A stretch of DNA of 64,000 nt from positions 24,631 through 88,630 of the forward strand of contig CAVQWX010000006.1 in NCBI GenBank assembly GCA_963717765.1, given 5' to 3'. The position numbers and the translations under genes were made by a program. How positions within the stretch are numbered: the first letter of the stretch is position 1; every line of letters begins with the position of its first letter. The notes under the pieces were generated by a model. The model saw only the letters and a list, made by a program, of their open reading frames with translations. It was not told the DNA's origin and searched no databases. The DNA comes from JACDER01 sp963717765 (GTDB lineage Bacteria > Actinomycetota > Thermoleophilia > Gaiellales > Gaiellaceae). Shown piece by piece: positions 1 to 7,978 of the stretch.

Positions 1-244
1 CGGAGAGCCGCGTGCGGTCAGCGGTGCCAGCGGCCCCGGAGGCCGGCTCCGCCGGCCGCAGGGCCGCGGCCAGAGGCGCGAGGGAGGCGGGTGGGAGGGG
101 TGGCTCCGAGGTCGACCCCCCCTCCGCTTTTGCCACGCTCAGGACCGTGACGACGAATGGGGTCTGTATCCGCCGCCGGAGGAGCACGGACCCGCCTTAG
201 CGGCCAGTATGACGATTGAACCCCTGGAAAGCCAGGAAAATTCT
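1..244. other. No gene recognised at left edge
   Basis: This stretch lies downstream of the whiA stop codon, on the side where whiA transcription would run out. No reading frame has recognisable protein character. A short CCTGG/CCAGG inverted repeat at about 223-235 could be a weak hairpin after whiA. The rest is very GC-rich and I see nothing else in it. Confidence 0.4.
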
Positions 245-1165
245 TCAGGAATTCGCGAGATCCACGAGCTTTCTGAGTCGGCGGTGCACTGCAGCCTTGC
301 TCGTGGGCAGGTCGCACTCGAGCGCGAGCTCGCGCAGTGAGAGCGACGGGTGGCGCACGCGCAGCTCCGCGATCTCCTGGAGCGGCCGGGACAGCCGCTC
401 CAGCCGTCCTCCCCGCTCGAGCGCCCGGACGGCTGTGATCTGCTCGTGCGCCGCGCGGCTCGTGCGGACCAGGTTGGCGTGGTCGGCGTTGGCAAGCCGG
501 TTCGCGCGCGATTTCGTGTCCGCCACCACTGCCTGCTCCTCGAAGACGAGCGCGAGGTCGTTCGCGCCCGCCAGGGCGAGCGCGCCTGCGATCGCATCCG
601 CCCCCTTCACGTAGGCGGCCACATGGCGGCCGCGGTCGATGAGGGCGAGCTCCACGTCCTCGCGCGCGACCGTGTCCGTGAGGAACTCGGCGCCGTCGGC
701 GGAAGCAAAGCGGATCTCCAGGTGCGGCGACCGCGGCCCACTCAGAGACCCCGAGCCGAGCATCGCTCCGCGGAGGTACGCCCCACGGCAGCAGCTCCGG
801 GCGACGACACGCGCGGGCGGCCGCTCCAGCGGAGCGAGCCGCGACGAGAGAACACCGGCCTCGTACAGCACCTGGAGCGCATGATCCACTCCGGGAACGT
901 GCAGCTGGTAGCGCGTCGGCCTGTCGAAGGCGTGCTGCGTATACGTGCGGATCTCGCTCTCGATCTCGAAGCGGCGGAGCAGGCTGAAGCCGCGCCGCGC
1001 GACGGCCGAGCTGACGAGGTCGAAATGGACGGAGACGCGCCGGCCGCCCAGCAAGTGGACGGTGCCGGCCGTGTGGGCGAGTCCCGAGAGCTCCGCGAGG
1101 ACATCGCACTCGCGGCGCGGTGTGATGGCGGCCAGCTCGTTGCGGAGATCCTCAGACAGGGACAT
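245..1165 (-). CDS. whiA: DNA-binding regulator WhiA
   Basis: WhiA is a DNA-binding regulator conserved in Gram-positive bacteria; in Streptomyces it acts with WhiB on cell-division genes. The 306-residue length is normal for the family. The N-terminal two thirds has the degenerate LAGLIDADG-type fold (segments RRECDVLAELSGL and RGAMLGSGSLSGP are visible). The last 80 residues hold the helix-turn-helix (LSLRELALECDLPTSKAAV). I chose the ATG at 1165 because homologues begin with SLSEDLRNELA; the open frame continues to 1249 but that part lies inside ogt. It overlaps the end of ogt by 14 bp, so the two are probably cotranscribed. The common rapZ-yvcK-whiA neighbourhood is not seen upstream. Confidence 0.95.
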   Translation of the reverse strand: MSLSEDLRNELAAITPRRECDVLAELSGLAHTAGTVHLLGGRRVSVHFDLVSSAVARRGFSLLRRFEIESEIRTYTQHAFDRPTRYQLHVPGVDHALQVLYEAGVLSSRLAPLERPPARVVARSCCRGAYLRGAMLGSGSLSGPRSPHLEIRFASADGAEFLTDTVAREDVELALIDRGRHVAAYVKGADAIAGALALAGANDLALVFEEQAVVADTKSRANRLANADHANLVRTSRAAHEQITAVRALERGGRLERLSRPLQEIAELRVRHPSLSLRELALECDLPTSKAAVHRRLRKLVDLANS

Positions 1166-1724
1166 GGGCTCCCTCGAGCTCGAGGAGCCGCCGCTTGTAC
1201 TGGAGGCCGAGCGAGCCGTACGCGCCGAGGCCGGCGGCCGCGACGACACGGTGGCACGGGACGATCAGGCCGAAGCGGTTCTGGGCGCAGAACGTTCCCG
1301 CCGCGCGGGCTGCGTTGGGGCGGCCTGCCAGCGCGGCCAGCTCGCCGTACGTGATTGTCTCGCCACGCGGGACGGAGCGAGCGGCGGTGACGAGCGAGAG
1401 CTGGAACGGCGTGCACCAGTCGAGGTCGATGGGAACGCCCGAGAAGTCGACCGGCTCGCCGGCGAAGTATCCGCCGAGCAGCGCGGCGAATTTCGACACG
1501 AAGTCGTCACCCACGCGTACGGAATTCGTGGATAGCGTGATCACAGGGATCTCGGGCATCCCCTGGGGGAGTTTGGGGGCGGTTTCGGGGCGTGGGCGCG
1601 GGTGGTCGTGGTACAGGAGCCGCGACCCGTCGTGAACGACCTCGCCGATGCCCCAGCCGTCGGCCTCGTAGCGGACGACCTGCACACGCTGAACATACAA
1701 TCGCCCGGTGAGCGCGCCCGGCAT
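1152..1724 (-). CDS. ogt: Methylated-DNA--protein-cysteine methyltransferase
   Basis: This is a suicidal DNA repair protein that moves the alkyl group from O6-alkylguanine to its own cysteine. The acceptor motif PCHRV is present near residue 160, preceded by the helix-turn-helix region (TYGELAALAGRPNAARAAG) that flips the damaged base. The protein is up to 190 residues, normal for Ogt. The start is uncertain: ATG 1724 would overlap the divergent pruA start at 1708 by 17 bp, while TTG 1700 or GTG 1685 would avoid this. The 3' end overlaps whiA by 14 bp, suggesting an ogt-whiA operon. Confidence 0.88.
   Translation of the reverse strand: MPGALTGRLYVQRVQVVRYEADGWGIGEVVHDGSRLLYHDHPRPRPETAPKLPQGMPEIPVITLSTNSVRVGDDFVSKFAALLGGYFAGEPVDFSGVPIDLDWCTPFQLSLVTAARSVPRGETITYGELAALAGRPNAARAAGTFCAQNRFGLIVPCHRVVAAAGLGAYGSLGLQYKRRLLELEGAHVPV
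1695..1700 (+). promoter_or_regulatory. -10 box of a leaderless pruA transcript
   Basis: The hexamer TACAAT lies exactly 7 nt before the GTG start of pruA and there is no Shine-Dalgarno sequence. A -10 box at this distance puts the transcription start on the start codon. No good -35 box is visible. Confidence 0.55.
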
Positions 1725-3354
1725 CTTCCGCCTGCCCGAGCCCGTGAACGAGCCAGTTCACTCCTACGAGCCCGGCTCACCCGAGCGGGCCGAGCTGAAG
1801 GCGAAGCTCGACGAGCTCGAGTCAGAGCGCATCGACATGCCGCTCGTGATCGGCGGCGAGGAGATCCGCACCGGTCAGACGGCCGAGGTCGTCATGCCGC
1901 ACCGTTCGAGTCACGTTCTCGCCGACATGCACCAGGGCGGCCCCGACGAGGTCGACAAGGCAATCAAGGCCGCCGGCGAGGCCTGGCACGACTGGTCGCG
2001 GACGCCCTGGGAGGAGCGCGCGGCCGTCCTCCTGCGCGCGGCCGAGCTGCTCGCCGGCCCGTGGCGGATGACGCTGAATGCGGCCACGATGCTCGGCCAG
2101 TCGAAGACCGCGCACCAGGCCGAGATCGACGCCGCGTGCGAGCTCATCGACTTCTGGCGCTTCAACCCCACCTTCATGCGCCGCATCTACGAGGAGCAGC
2201 CGATCTCGTCGCCGGGCCAGTGGAACCGGATGGAGTACCGCCCGCTGGAGGGCTTCGTCTTCGCGGTGACGCCGTTCAACTTCACCGCTATCGGCGGGAA
2301 CCTGCCGACGAGCGCCGCGCTCATGGGAAACACGGTCGTCTGGAAGCCGGCGACGACCGCGGCCTACTCGGCGCACTTCCTCATGCAGCTCCTCCAGGAA
2401 GCGGGGCTCCCGGCGGGCGTGATCAACCTCGTCTACGGGCCTGGGGCGCGCATCGGCGACGCCGCGCTCGCAAGCCCGGACCTCGCCGGCGTCCACTTCA
2501 CGGGCTCGACGGGCGTGTTCCAGTCGATGTGGAGGACGGTCGGGAACAACATCGAGCGCTACCGCAACTACCCTCGCATCGTCGGCGAAACGGGCGGCAA
2601 GGACTTCATCCTCGCCCACCCCAGCGCCGACGTCGACGCGGTCGCGACTGCGATCCTCCGCGGCTCGTTCGAGTACCAGGGCCAGAAGTGCTCCGCCGCC
2701 TCGCGCGTCTTCGTCCCGCAGCGCATGTGGCCGGGGCTGAAGGAGCGCCTGGTGGAGGACGTCCACTCGCTCAAGATGGGCGACGTCACCGACTTCGAGA
2801 ATTTCATGGGCGCCGTCATCGACGCCAACTCCTTCCGCACGCAGAAGCAGGCGATCGAGGAGGCAAAGTCCGACCCCGACTCGGACGTGCTCGTCGGTGG
2901 CGATGTCGCGGACGACGAAGGCTTTTTCGTCTCGCCGACGGTGATCGAGACCCGCAATCCGAACTTTCGCCTTCTACGGGACGAGCTGTTCGGCCCCGTC
3001 GTGACCGCGTATGTCTACCCGGACGACGACTGGCAGGACACGCTCGAGGTCGTCGACCAGGGCTCGCCCTTCGGCCTAACCGGCGCGATCTTCTCCCGCG
3101 ACCGCGCGCCGATCGAGGAGGCGCAGGAGAAGCTCGAGTACGCCGCGGGCAACCTGTACATCAACGACAAGCCGACCGGCGCAGTCGTCGGTCAGCAGCC
3201 GTTCGGGGGTGCAAGGGCGTCGGGGACGAACGACAAGGCCGGCTCGATGTGGAACCTCATCCGCTGGGTGTCGCCACGGACGATCAAGGAGACCTTCGTC
3301 CCGGCCACCGACCACCGCTATCCGTTCATGGATCCGGACTCGGCCGGTACCTAA
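1708..3354 (+). CDS. pruA: 1-pyrroline-5-carboxylate dehydrogenase
   Basis: This NAD-dependent aldehyde dehydrogenase oxidises glutamate semialdehyde/pyrroline-5-carboxylate to glutamate, the second step of proline catabolism. At 548 residues it matches the monofunctional PruA of actinobacteria and Thermus. Visible are the cofactor region (VTPFNFTAIGGNLP), the glutamate motif GETGGKD, the catalytic cysteine in GQKCSAASR (near residue 327) and the C-terminal QQPFGGARASGTNDKAG. The GTG at 1708 is supported by the -10 box just upstream; no Shine-Dalgarno sequence is present. No proline dehydrogenase gene is adjacent. The stop codon overlaps that of the convergent uvrC by 4 bp. Confidence 0.95.
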   Translation: MSAPGIFRLPEPVNEPVHSYEPGSPERAELKAKLDELESERIDMPLVIGGEEIRTGQTAEVVMPHRSSHVLADMHQGGPDEVDKAIKAAGEAWHDWSRTPWEERAAVLLRAAELLAGPWRMTLNAATMLGQSKTAHQAEIDAACELIDFWRFNPTFMRRIYEEQPISSPGQWNRMEYRPLEGFVFAVTPFNFTAIGGNLPTSAALMGNTVVWKPATTAAYSAHFLMQLLQEAGLPAGVINLVYGPGARIGDAALASPDLAGVHFTGSTGVFQSMWRTVGNNIERYRNYPRIVGETGGKDFILAHPSADVDAVATAILRGSFEYQGQKCSAASRVFVPQRMWPGLKERLVEDVHSLKMGDVTDFENFMGAVIDANSFRTQKQAIEEAKSDPDSDVLVGGDVADDEGFFVSPTVIETRNPNFRLLRDELFGPVVTAYVYPDDDWQDTLEVVDQGSPFGLTGAIFSRDRAPIEEAQEKLEYAAGNLYINDKPTGAVVGQQPFGGARASGTNDKAGSMWNLIRWVSPRTIKETFVPATDHRYPFMDPDSAGT

Positions 3355-5201
3355 CCGCGCCCGGCCTTGTGCAGCTGCGCGTAGATCTGACGCGCCGTCT
3401 TCGGCGGTAGCTCGGGAACTCCCTCCAGCTCTTCCTGCGTCGCCGCGAGGAAACGCTCGGCCGAGCCGAAGTGGCGCATCAGCGCCCGCCGTCGTGTCGG
3501 GCCGACACCCTTGAGCGTGTCGAAGATCGACTCCTTCGCCGCCGCATCCCGACGCTGGCGATGGAAGTCGAGCGCGAAGCGGTGCGCTTCGTCGCGGATC
3601 CGCTGCAGCAACTGCAGCGCCGGAGAGTGGCGGTCGAGGACGACCGGCTTCGGGTCGCCCGGCAGGAACACCTCCTCCTCGCGCTTCGCGAGCGAGATCA
3701 CCGCGACACGGGGAAGGTCGAACGCCTGCATCGCCGCCAGCACGGCGGACAGCTGTCCCTTCCCGCCGTCCACGACGACAAGGTTCGGCGTCGCCGCGAA
3801 CGAGTTGTCGTACTGCTCGGCCGTCACGTCGCGCCGGCGCGCGAAGCGGCGCGTGACCACCTCCGCCATCGACGCAAAGTCGTCCTGGCCGTCGACGCCG
3901 CGGACGCCGAACTTGCGGTAGTCCGACTTCTTCGGCATCGCGTCCTGGAAAACCACCATCGACCCGACCGGCGACGCGCTCTGCAGGTTGGAGATGTCGA
4001 AGCACTCGATGCGGATCGGGAGGCTCTCCAGGTTGAGCGCCTCGCGCAGCTCCTCGAGCGCCTCCACGCGGCGCAGGCGCCGCTGCTCAGACTGGACGGC
4101 ATCCGACTCGAGGGCGATCCGCGCGTTCTGCTCGGCGAGCTCGGCGAGGCGGCGCTTCTCGCCGCGCGCGGCAGCGCGGACCTCCACTCGCGACCTGCGC
4201 CGCTCCGAGAGGAACTCCTCGAGCACGGAGGTGTCCCCCACTCCCTGCGGCACCACGATCTGCGGCGGAATGCTCGGCGACGAGCCGTAGTACTCGAGGA
4301 CGAACGCCTCCAGCAGCGCGCCGAGATCCTGCCCTTCGACGTTCTCCAGGTGAAAGCTGTACCGGTCGATCAGCTTCCCGTCACGGAGCGGGAAGAGCTG
4401 CACCGCGGCCCTGTCACCCTCGGCGGCGATCCCGATGACGTCCACGGTCCCGACCGCGCGCTTGTCCGCCGCCTGCCGCTCGGCCAGGTGCCGCACCGCG
4501 AACAGGCGGTTGCGGTACCGCGCCGCCTCCTCGAAGCGCTCGTCGGTGGCGGCGTCTTGCATCTTCTGCTCGAGATCGCGCAGCACCGGCCGCGTCTCGC
4601 CCGAGAGGAACTCCATGACCTGCTCGATGATCAGCCGGTAGCCCTCCTTCGAGATGTATCCGACGCACGGCGCCAGGCAGCGTTCGATGTGGTAGTCGAG
4701 GCACGGGATCCCGGAGTGCCGGCCCGGCTTCGGCCCTTCGCACGGCCGGTAGGGGAAGACGCGGTTGAGGACGTCCAGCGTCTCGCGCACCTTCTTCGCG
4801 TTTGCGTACGGCCCGAAGTAGGCGACGCCGCGCCGGTGGCGCTCGCGGGTGAACATCACGCGCGGAAAGTCATCCTCCACCGTGACGGCGATGTACGGGA
4901 ACGACTTGTCGTCGCGCAGGCGGATGTTGAAGGCCGGCCGATGGCGCTTGATCAGGTTCTGCTCGAGGTGGAGCGCCTCTACCTGGTTGCGCGTCACGAT
5001 CACCTCGATGTCGTCCACGCGCTCCGCGAGGCCGCGGATCGTCGTGCGGTCGTTGCGTCCCTGCTGGAAGTACGAGCGCACGCGCGGCCGCAACGACTTG
5101 GCCTTGCCGATGTAGATCGGGCTGCCTTTCGCGTCCTTGAACAGATAGACGCCGGGCTTCGCGGGCAGCTTCTTGAGCGTGTTTTCGAGGTCTTTCGGCA
5201 C
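3351..5201 (-). CDS. uvrC: Excinuclease ABC subunit C
   Basis: UvrC makes both incisions around bulky DNA lesions in nucleotide excision repair, after UvrAB hand-off. The 616-residue protein has the full layout: GIY-YIG nuclease at residues 12-95 (GVYLFKDAKGSPIYIGKAKS), a cysteine cluster, the UvrB-binding UVR helix pair near 205-240, the RNase H-like second nuclease (IECFDISNLQ, VVVDGGKGQLSAV), and a C-terminal helix-hairpin-helix (LKGVGPTRRRALMRHFGS). The ATG at 5201 gives the expected N-terminus. It stands alone, with tail-to-tail overlap with pruA and a divergent hemQ gene. Confidence 0.98.
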   Translation of the reverse strand: MPKDLENTLKKLPAKPGVYLFKDAKGSPIYIGKAKSLRPRVRSYFQQGRNDRTTIRGLAERVDDIEVIVTRNQVEALHLEQNLIKRHRPAFNIRLRDDKSFPYIAVTVEDDFPRVMFTRERHRRGVAYFGPYANAKKVRETLDVLNRVFPYRPCEGPKPGRHSGIPCLDYHIERCLAPCVGYISKEGYRLIIEQVMEFLSGETRPVLRDLEQKMQDAATDERFEEAARYRNRLFAVRHLAERQAADKRAVGTVDVIGIAAEGDRAAVQLFPLRDGKLIDRYSFHLENVEGQDLGALLEAFVLEYYGSSPSIPPQIVVPQGVGDTSVLEEFLSERRRSRVEVRAAARGEKRRLAELAEQNARIALESDAVQSEQRRLRRVEALEELREALNLESLPIRIECFDISNLQSASPVGSMVVFQDAMPKKSDYRKFGVRGVDGQDDFASMAEVVTRRFARRRDVTAEQYDNSFAATPNLVVVDGGKGQLSAVLAAMQAFDLPRVAVISLAKREEEVFLPGDPKPVVLDRHSPALQLLQRIRDEAHRFALDFHRQRRDAAAKESIFDTLKGVGPTRRRALMRHFGSAERFLAATQEELEGVPELPPKTARQIYAQLHKAGRG

Positions 5202-5223
5202 TGGAACTAGCGTAGTGCGCCGG

Positions 5224-5229
5224 TACGCT
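5224..5229 (+). promoter_or_regulatory. -10 box of a leaderless hemQ transcript
   Basis: TACGCT lies 7 nt before the GTG start of hemQ, the same geometry as at pruA. There is no Shine-Dalgarno sequence in the 30 nt upstream of the start. Confidence 0.5.
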
Positions 5230-5236
5230 TTGGCCA

Positions 5237-5926
5237 GTGGCCGGCCAGTACGTCGCGTATACGTTCTTCAAGGTCGATCCCGCCTGGCGGCGCTTGCCGA
5301 TCGACGAGCGCATGGCGGGGAAGGACGCCTTCGCGGACGTGGTCGAGTCATGGGCACAGCGGATGGACCACCTGCGCGCGTACTCGGTCGCCGGCGTCCG
5401 CGCCGACGCGGACTTCTTCCTCTGGAAGATCACCAAGACCTACGACGACCTCGGCGAACTCGGGGCGGAGCTCAACTCCACGCCGCTGGCGGGCTGGCTC
5501 CAGACGCCCTACTCGTATCTCGCCACGACGAAGGCATCCGAGTACACGGCCGCGCGCAAGCCTCGCCAGGTCGTTCCCAAGGGCTCGCCGTACCTCGTCG
5601 TCTATCCCTTCGTGAAGACGCGACCGTGGTACGCGCTTGCGCTCGAGGACCGCCAGCGCGCCATGAACGAGCACATGCGCGTCGGTCACGAGTTCCGGAC
5701 CATCACCAACCACACGACGTACTCGTTCGGGATCGACGACCAGGAGTTCATGACCGCCTTCGAGTGCGAGGAGCCGGCCGACTTCATGCACCTCATGAGG
5801 ACACTCCGGGAGAGCGAGGCCAGCCGCTACACCGAGCGGGACACGCCGATCTTCGTGGGCGCCTCCTGCGAGATCCGGGCCGCCCTCGACCAGCTGGACG
5901 GCGCGGCGACGCGCGTGAACGCGTGA
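5237..5926 (+). CDS. hemQ: HemQ-type coproheme decarboxylase
   Basis: This is a chlorite-dismutase-superfamily protein of the HemQ branch. In Actinobacteria HemQ converts coproheme III to protoheme, the last step of the coproporphyrin-dependent heme pathway. The 229-residue length fits. Diagnostic segments are YPFVKTRPWYAL, with the tyrosine used for radical chemistry, and NHTTYSFGIDDQEF, whose histidine should be the proximal heme ligand. The GTG start at 5237 is set by the family N-terminus (QYVAYTFFKV) and the -10 box. The gene overlaps the next one by 4 nt (GTGA). No other heme genes are in the window. Confidence 0.9.
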   Translation: MAGQYVAYTFFKVDPAWRRLPIDERMAGKDAFADVVESWAQRMDHLRAYSVAGVRADADFFLWKITKTYDDLGELGAELNSTPLAGWLQTPYSYLATTKASEYTAARKPRQVVPKGSPYLVVYPFVKTRPWYALALEDRQRAMNEHMRVGHEFRTITNHTTYSFGIDDQEFMTAFECEEPADFMHLMRTLRESEASRYTERDTPIFVGASCEIRAALDQLDGAATRVNA

Positions 5927-6300
5927 AGCGCTTCTGGCTGGACATGAACCCGACCGTTCGCGGGTTCATCATCATCCTCGCGATCACCGGGCTAGTGGTC
6001 GCGCTCTCGCTCTACTCGACCCTCGCGGCTCTCTACGCGATCGCGCGCATCGCATTCTTCATCGCGATCGCCGTCTTCCTCTTCCTGGTCTGGCGCGAGC
6101 GGCGCGGCGAGATCTCGCTCTGGTCGGCGCGCGCGCAGACGGTGTTCTACGGCGCCGCGATCCTGATCGTCGTCGATCTCGGAGTGTTCTTCTGGCGCGG
6201 CATCCACGGCCCTGACGCGATCGCCTTCTTCGTCGTTCTCGCGCTCGGCCTCTTCTCCATGTGGCGCGTGTGGAAGGACGAGCACCGGTACAGTCTTTGA
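5923..6300 (+). CDS. Four-helix membrane protein
   Basis: This is a 125-residue protein I do not recognise by family. It starts at a GTG that overlaps the hemQ stop codon (GTGA). Four hydrophobic segments of about 20 residues are visible, beginning FIIILAITGLVVAL, IARIAFFIAIAVFLFL, TVFYGAAILIVVDLG and IAFFVVLALGLFSM, with a short charged loop (WRERRGE) after the second. Translational coupling to hemQ and a 1-bp gap to the peroxiredoxin suggest one transcript, perhaps related to heme or redox stress, but the function is unknown. Confidence 0.7.
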   Translation: MKRFWLDMNPTVRGFIIILAITGLVVALSLYSTLAALYAIARIAFFIAIAVFLFLVWRERRGEISLWSARAQTVFYGAAILIVVDLGVFFWRGIHGPDAIAFFVVLALGLFSMWRVWKDEHRYSL

Positions 6301-6301
6301 G

Positions 6302-6745
6302 ATGGCCGTCGAGGAAGGCAAGCCCGCACCCGATTTCGAGCTGACGAGCGACTCCGGCGAGCGAGTCAAGCTCTCGGACTTCCGCGGTAAGCCCGTCGTC
6401 CTCTACTTCTATCCCAAGTCCGACACGCCCGGATGCACGGCGCAGGCGTGCGGGATCCGCGACTCCTTCGCCGACTTCGAGCAGGCAGGCGCGGTCGTCC
6501 TGGGCGTCAGCGCGGACAAGGAAGCGGCGCAGGCGAAATTCAAGTCGAAGTACGAGCTGCCGTTCCCGATCCTGGCCGACCCCGACCACGTCGCCGGCAA
6601 GGCGTACGGCGTGGAGAAGCCGGACAGCCGCTACTTCGAGCGCTCGACGTTCCTGATCGACTCCGAGGGGAACGTCGCCAAGATCATGCGCAACGTGGAC
6701 GCACGCAAGCACGCCGGCCAGGTGCTCGCGGCGCTTCCCTCCTAG
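6302..6745 (+). CDS. bcp: Peroxiredoxin Q/BCP-type thiol peroxidase
   Basis: This is a cytoplasmic thiol peroxidase that reduces hydrogen peroxide and organic hydroperoxides with thioredoxin as donor. The 147 residues match the BCP family. The peroxidatic cysteine sits in YPKSDTPGCTAQACGIRD and the resolving cysteine is five residues later, the atypical 2-Cys arrangement. The ATG is one base after the stop of the membrane protein, so hemQ, the membrane protein and bcp probably form an operon. The TAG stop overlaps the stop of the convergent flavoprotein gene (CTAG). Confidence 0.95.
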   Translation: MAVEEGKPAPDFELTSDSGERVKLSDFRGKPVVLYFYPKSDTPGCTAQACGIRDSFADFEQAGAVVLGVSADKEAAQAKFKSKYELPFPILADPDHVAGKAYGVEKPDSRYFERSTFLIDSEGNVAKIMRNVDARKHAGQVLAALPS

Positions 6746-7866
6746 CGCGACGCGACCCCGACCGGCCGCCCGGCGCCGGCCGCCGAAGCGCTCCGCGCGG
6801 CGATGTGGTCCGCGACGTAGCCGGCGTCCCGACCCCGACCCGGCAGCACGTCGGAGCTCAGCGAGTACTGAAACGGCAGCCCGAGGAAGTACAGACCTGG
6901 CTCCGAGGCGACGACTCCGCGGTAGTGGCGCGGCTGGCCGTCGTCGTCGAAGACCGGCAGGTCGATCCAGCTGAAGTCGGTGCGAAAGCCGGTGCACCAC
7001 AGGACGTTCTCGACTTCGACGACCTGCCCGCTCTCCAGGAGCGGCTGTCCGCCCTCGACGCCGACGACGCGCGGAAGACGCTCGATTCTCTTCTCGGCCA
7101 GATCCTTCTTCCTCCGCCGGACGAGCGGCTCACCTCCGCGGCCAAGCTTCGGGATCAGCTTGCGGCCGATCCACGTGTCGACCTTGATGACTCGATGCCC
7201 GAGGAACCGGAAGACGCGGAAGCCGGGTCGGCTTCGCAGCGTGCCGTGCGGGACGGGGATCTGACCGGTGCTCGGCCCCGCGAGCAGGCACGTGCGCGTG
7301 TCGGCCAACTCGTAGGCGATTTCCGCCCCGGAGTTGCCGGCGCCGACGACCAGCGTGTCTCCCGCAAGCAGCTGACCCGGGTTTCGGTACTCGGACGAAT
7401 GGAGCTGGACGATCCGCGGGTCGAGCTGCGCGGCGAACGACGGGACCTTCGGGATCCGGAACGCCCCGGTGGCCACGATGACGTTCGAAGCCTCCAGGCG
7501 AAGCTCTCCGGCCGACACGAGGAACCGGTCGCCTGCCCACTCGACACGATGGACGCTGACGCCGGAGCGGACCGGCAGCTCGAACTGCTCAGCGTACCGC
7601 TCCAGGTAATCCCCCATTTCGTCCTTGGTCGGGCAGTACCAGTTGCGAGTCGGAAACGGCATGCCCGGCAGCCTGCTGAAGTGGGCAGGAGTGAACAGGC
7701 GCAACGAATCCCAGCGGTCGCGCCAGGAGTCTCCAACTCGCTCGCCCGCGTCCAGGATCAGGAACGGGCGTCCGTAGCGGCCCAGGTGGTAGCCGGCCGC
7801 GAGGCCCGCCTGCCCGCCTCCGATCACGATCGTCTCCACGTACTCGGCTTCGAGGGTGCTGGTCAT
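6742..7866 (-). CDS. FAD/NADPH-dependent flavoprotein monooxygenase
   Basis: This is a class B flavoprotein monooxygenase related to CzcO and Baeyer-Villiger/flavin monooxygenases; the substrate is unknown. The FAD-binding motif GGGQAGLAAGYHLG is near residue 15 and the second Rossmann motif GAGNSGAEIAYEL is near 175. A fingerprint-like LHSSEYRNP precedes it. The ATG at 7866 is chosen because GGAGGAGAAG lies 7 nt upstream; an in-frame ATG at 7896 has no such site. It lies 113 bp downstream of a LuxR-family regulator on the same strand, which may control it. Confidence 0.88.
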   Translation of the reverse strand: MTSTLEAEYVETIVIGGGQAGLAAGYHLGRYGRPFLILDAGERVGDSWRDRWDSLRLFTPAHFSRLPGMPFPTRNWYCPTKDEMGDYLERYAEQFELPVRSGVSVHRVEWAGDRFLVSAGELRLEASNVIVATGAFRIPKVPSFAAQLDPRIVQLHSSEYRNPGQLLAGDTLVVGAGNSGAEIAYELADTRTCLLAGPSTGQIPVPHGTLRSRPGFRVFRFLGHRVIKVDTWIGRKLIPKLGRGGEPLVRRRKKDLAEKRIERLPRVVGVEGGQPLLESGQVVEVENVLWCTGFRTDFSWIDLPVFDDDGQPRHYRGVVASEPGLYFLGLPFQYSLSSDVLPGRGRDAGYVADHIAARSASAAGAGRPVGVASR

Positions 7867-7978
7867 CTCTTCTCCTCCTTCTCGCATGACGGTCATGCCG
7901 CCACGCTAGGCCGGAGCCGCCGCAACCGCATCGCCGGAATCCGCCATCTTCGGGAGGACCCCGACTACTCAGTTCTGA

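Noticed and set aside
3471..5210. Long open frame antisense to uvrC
   Set aside because: It is a GC-rich shadow with repetitive Arg/His/Leu composition and no family character; uvrC is certain.
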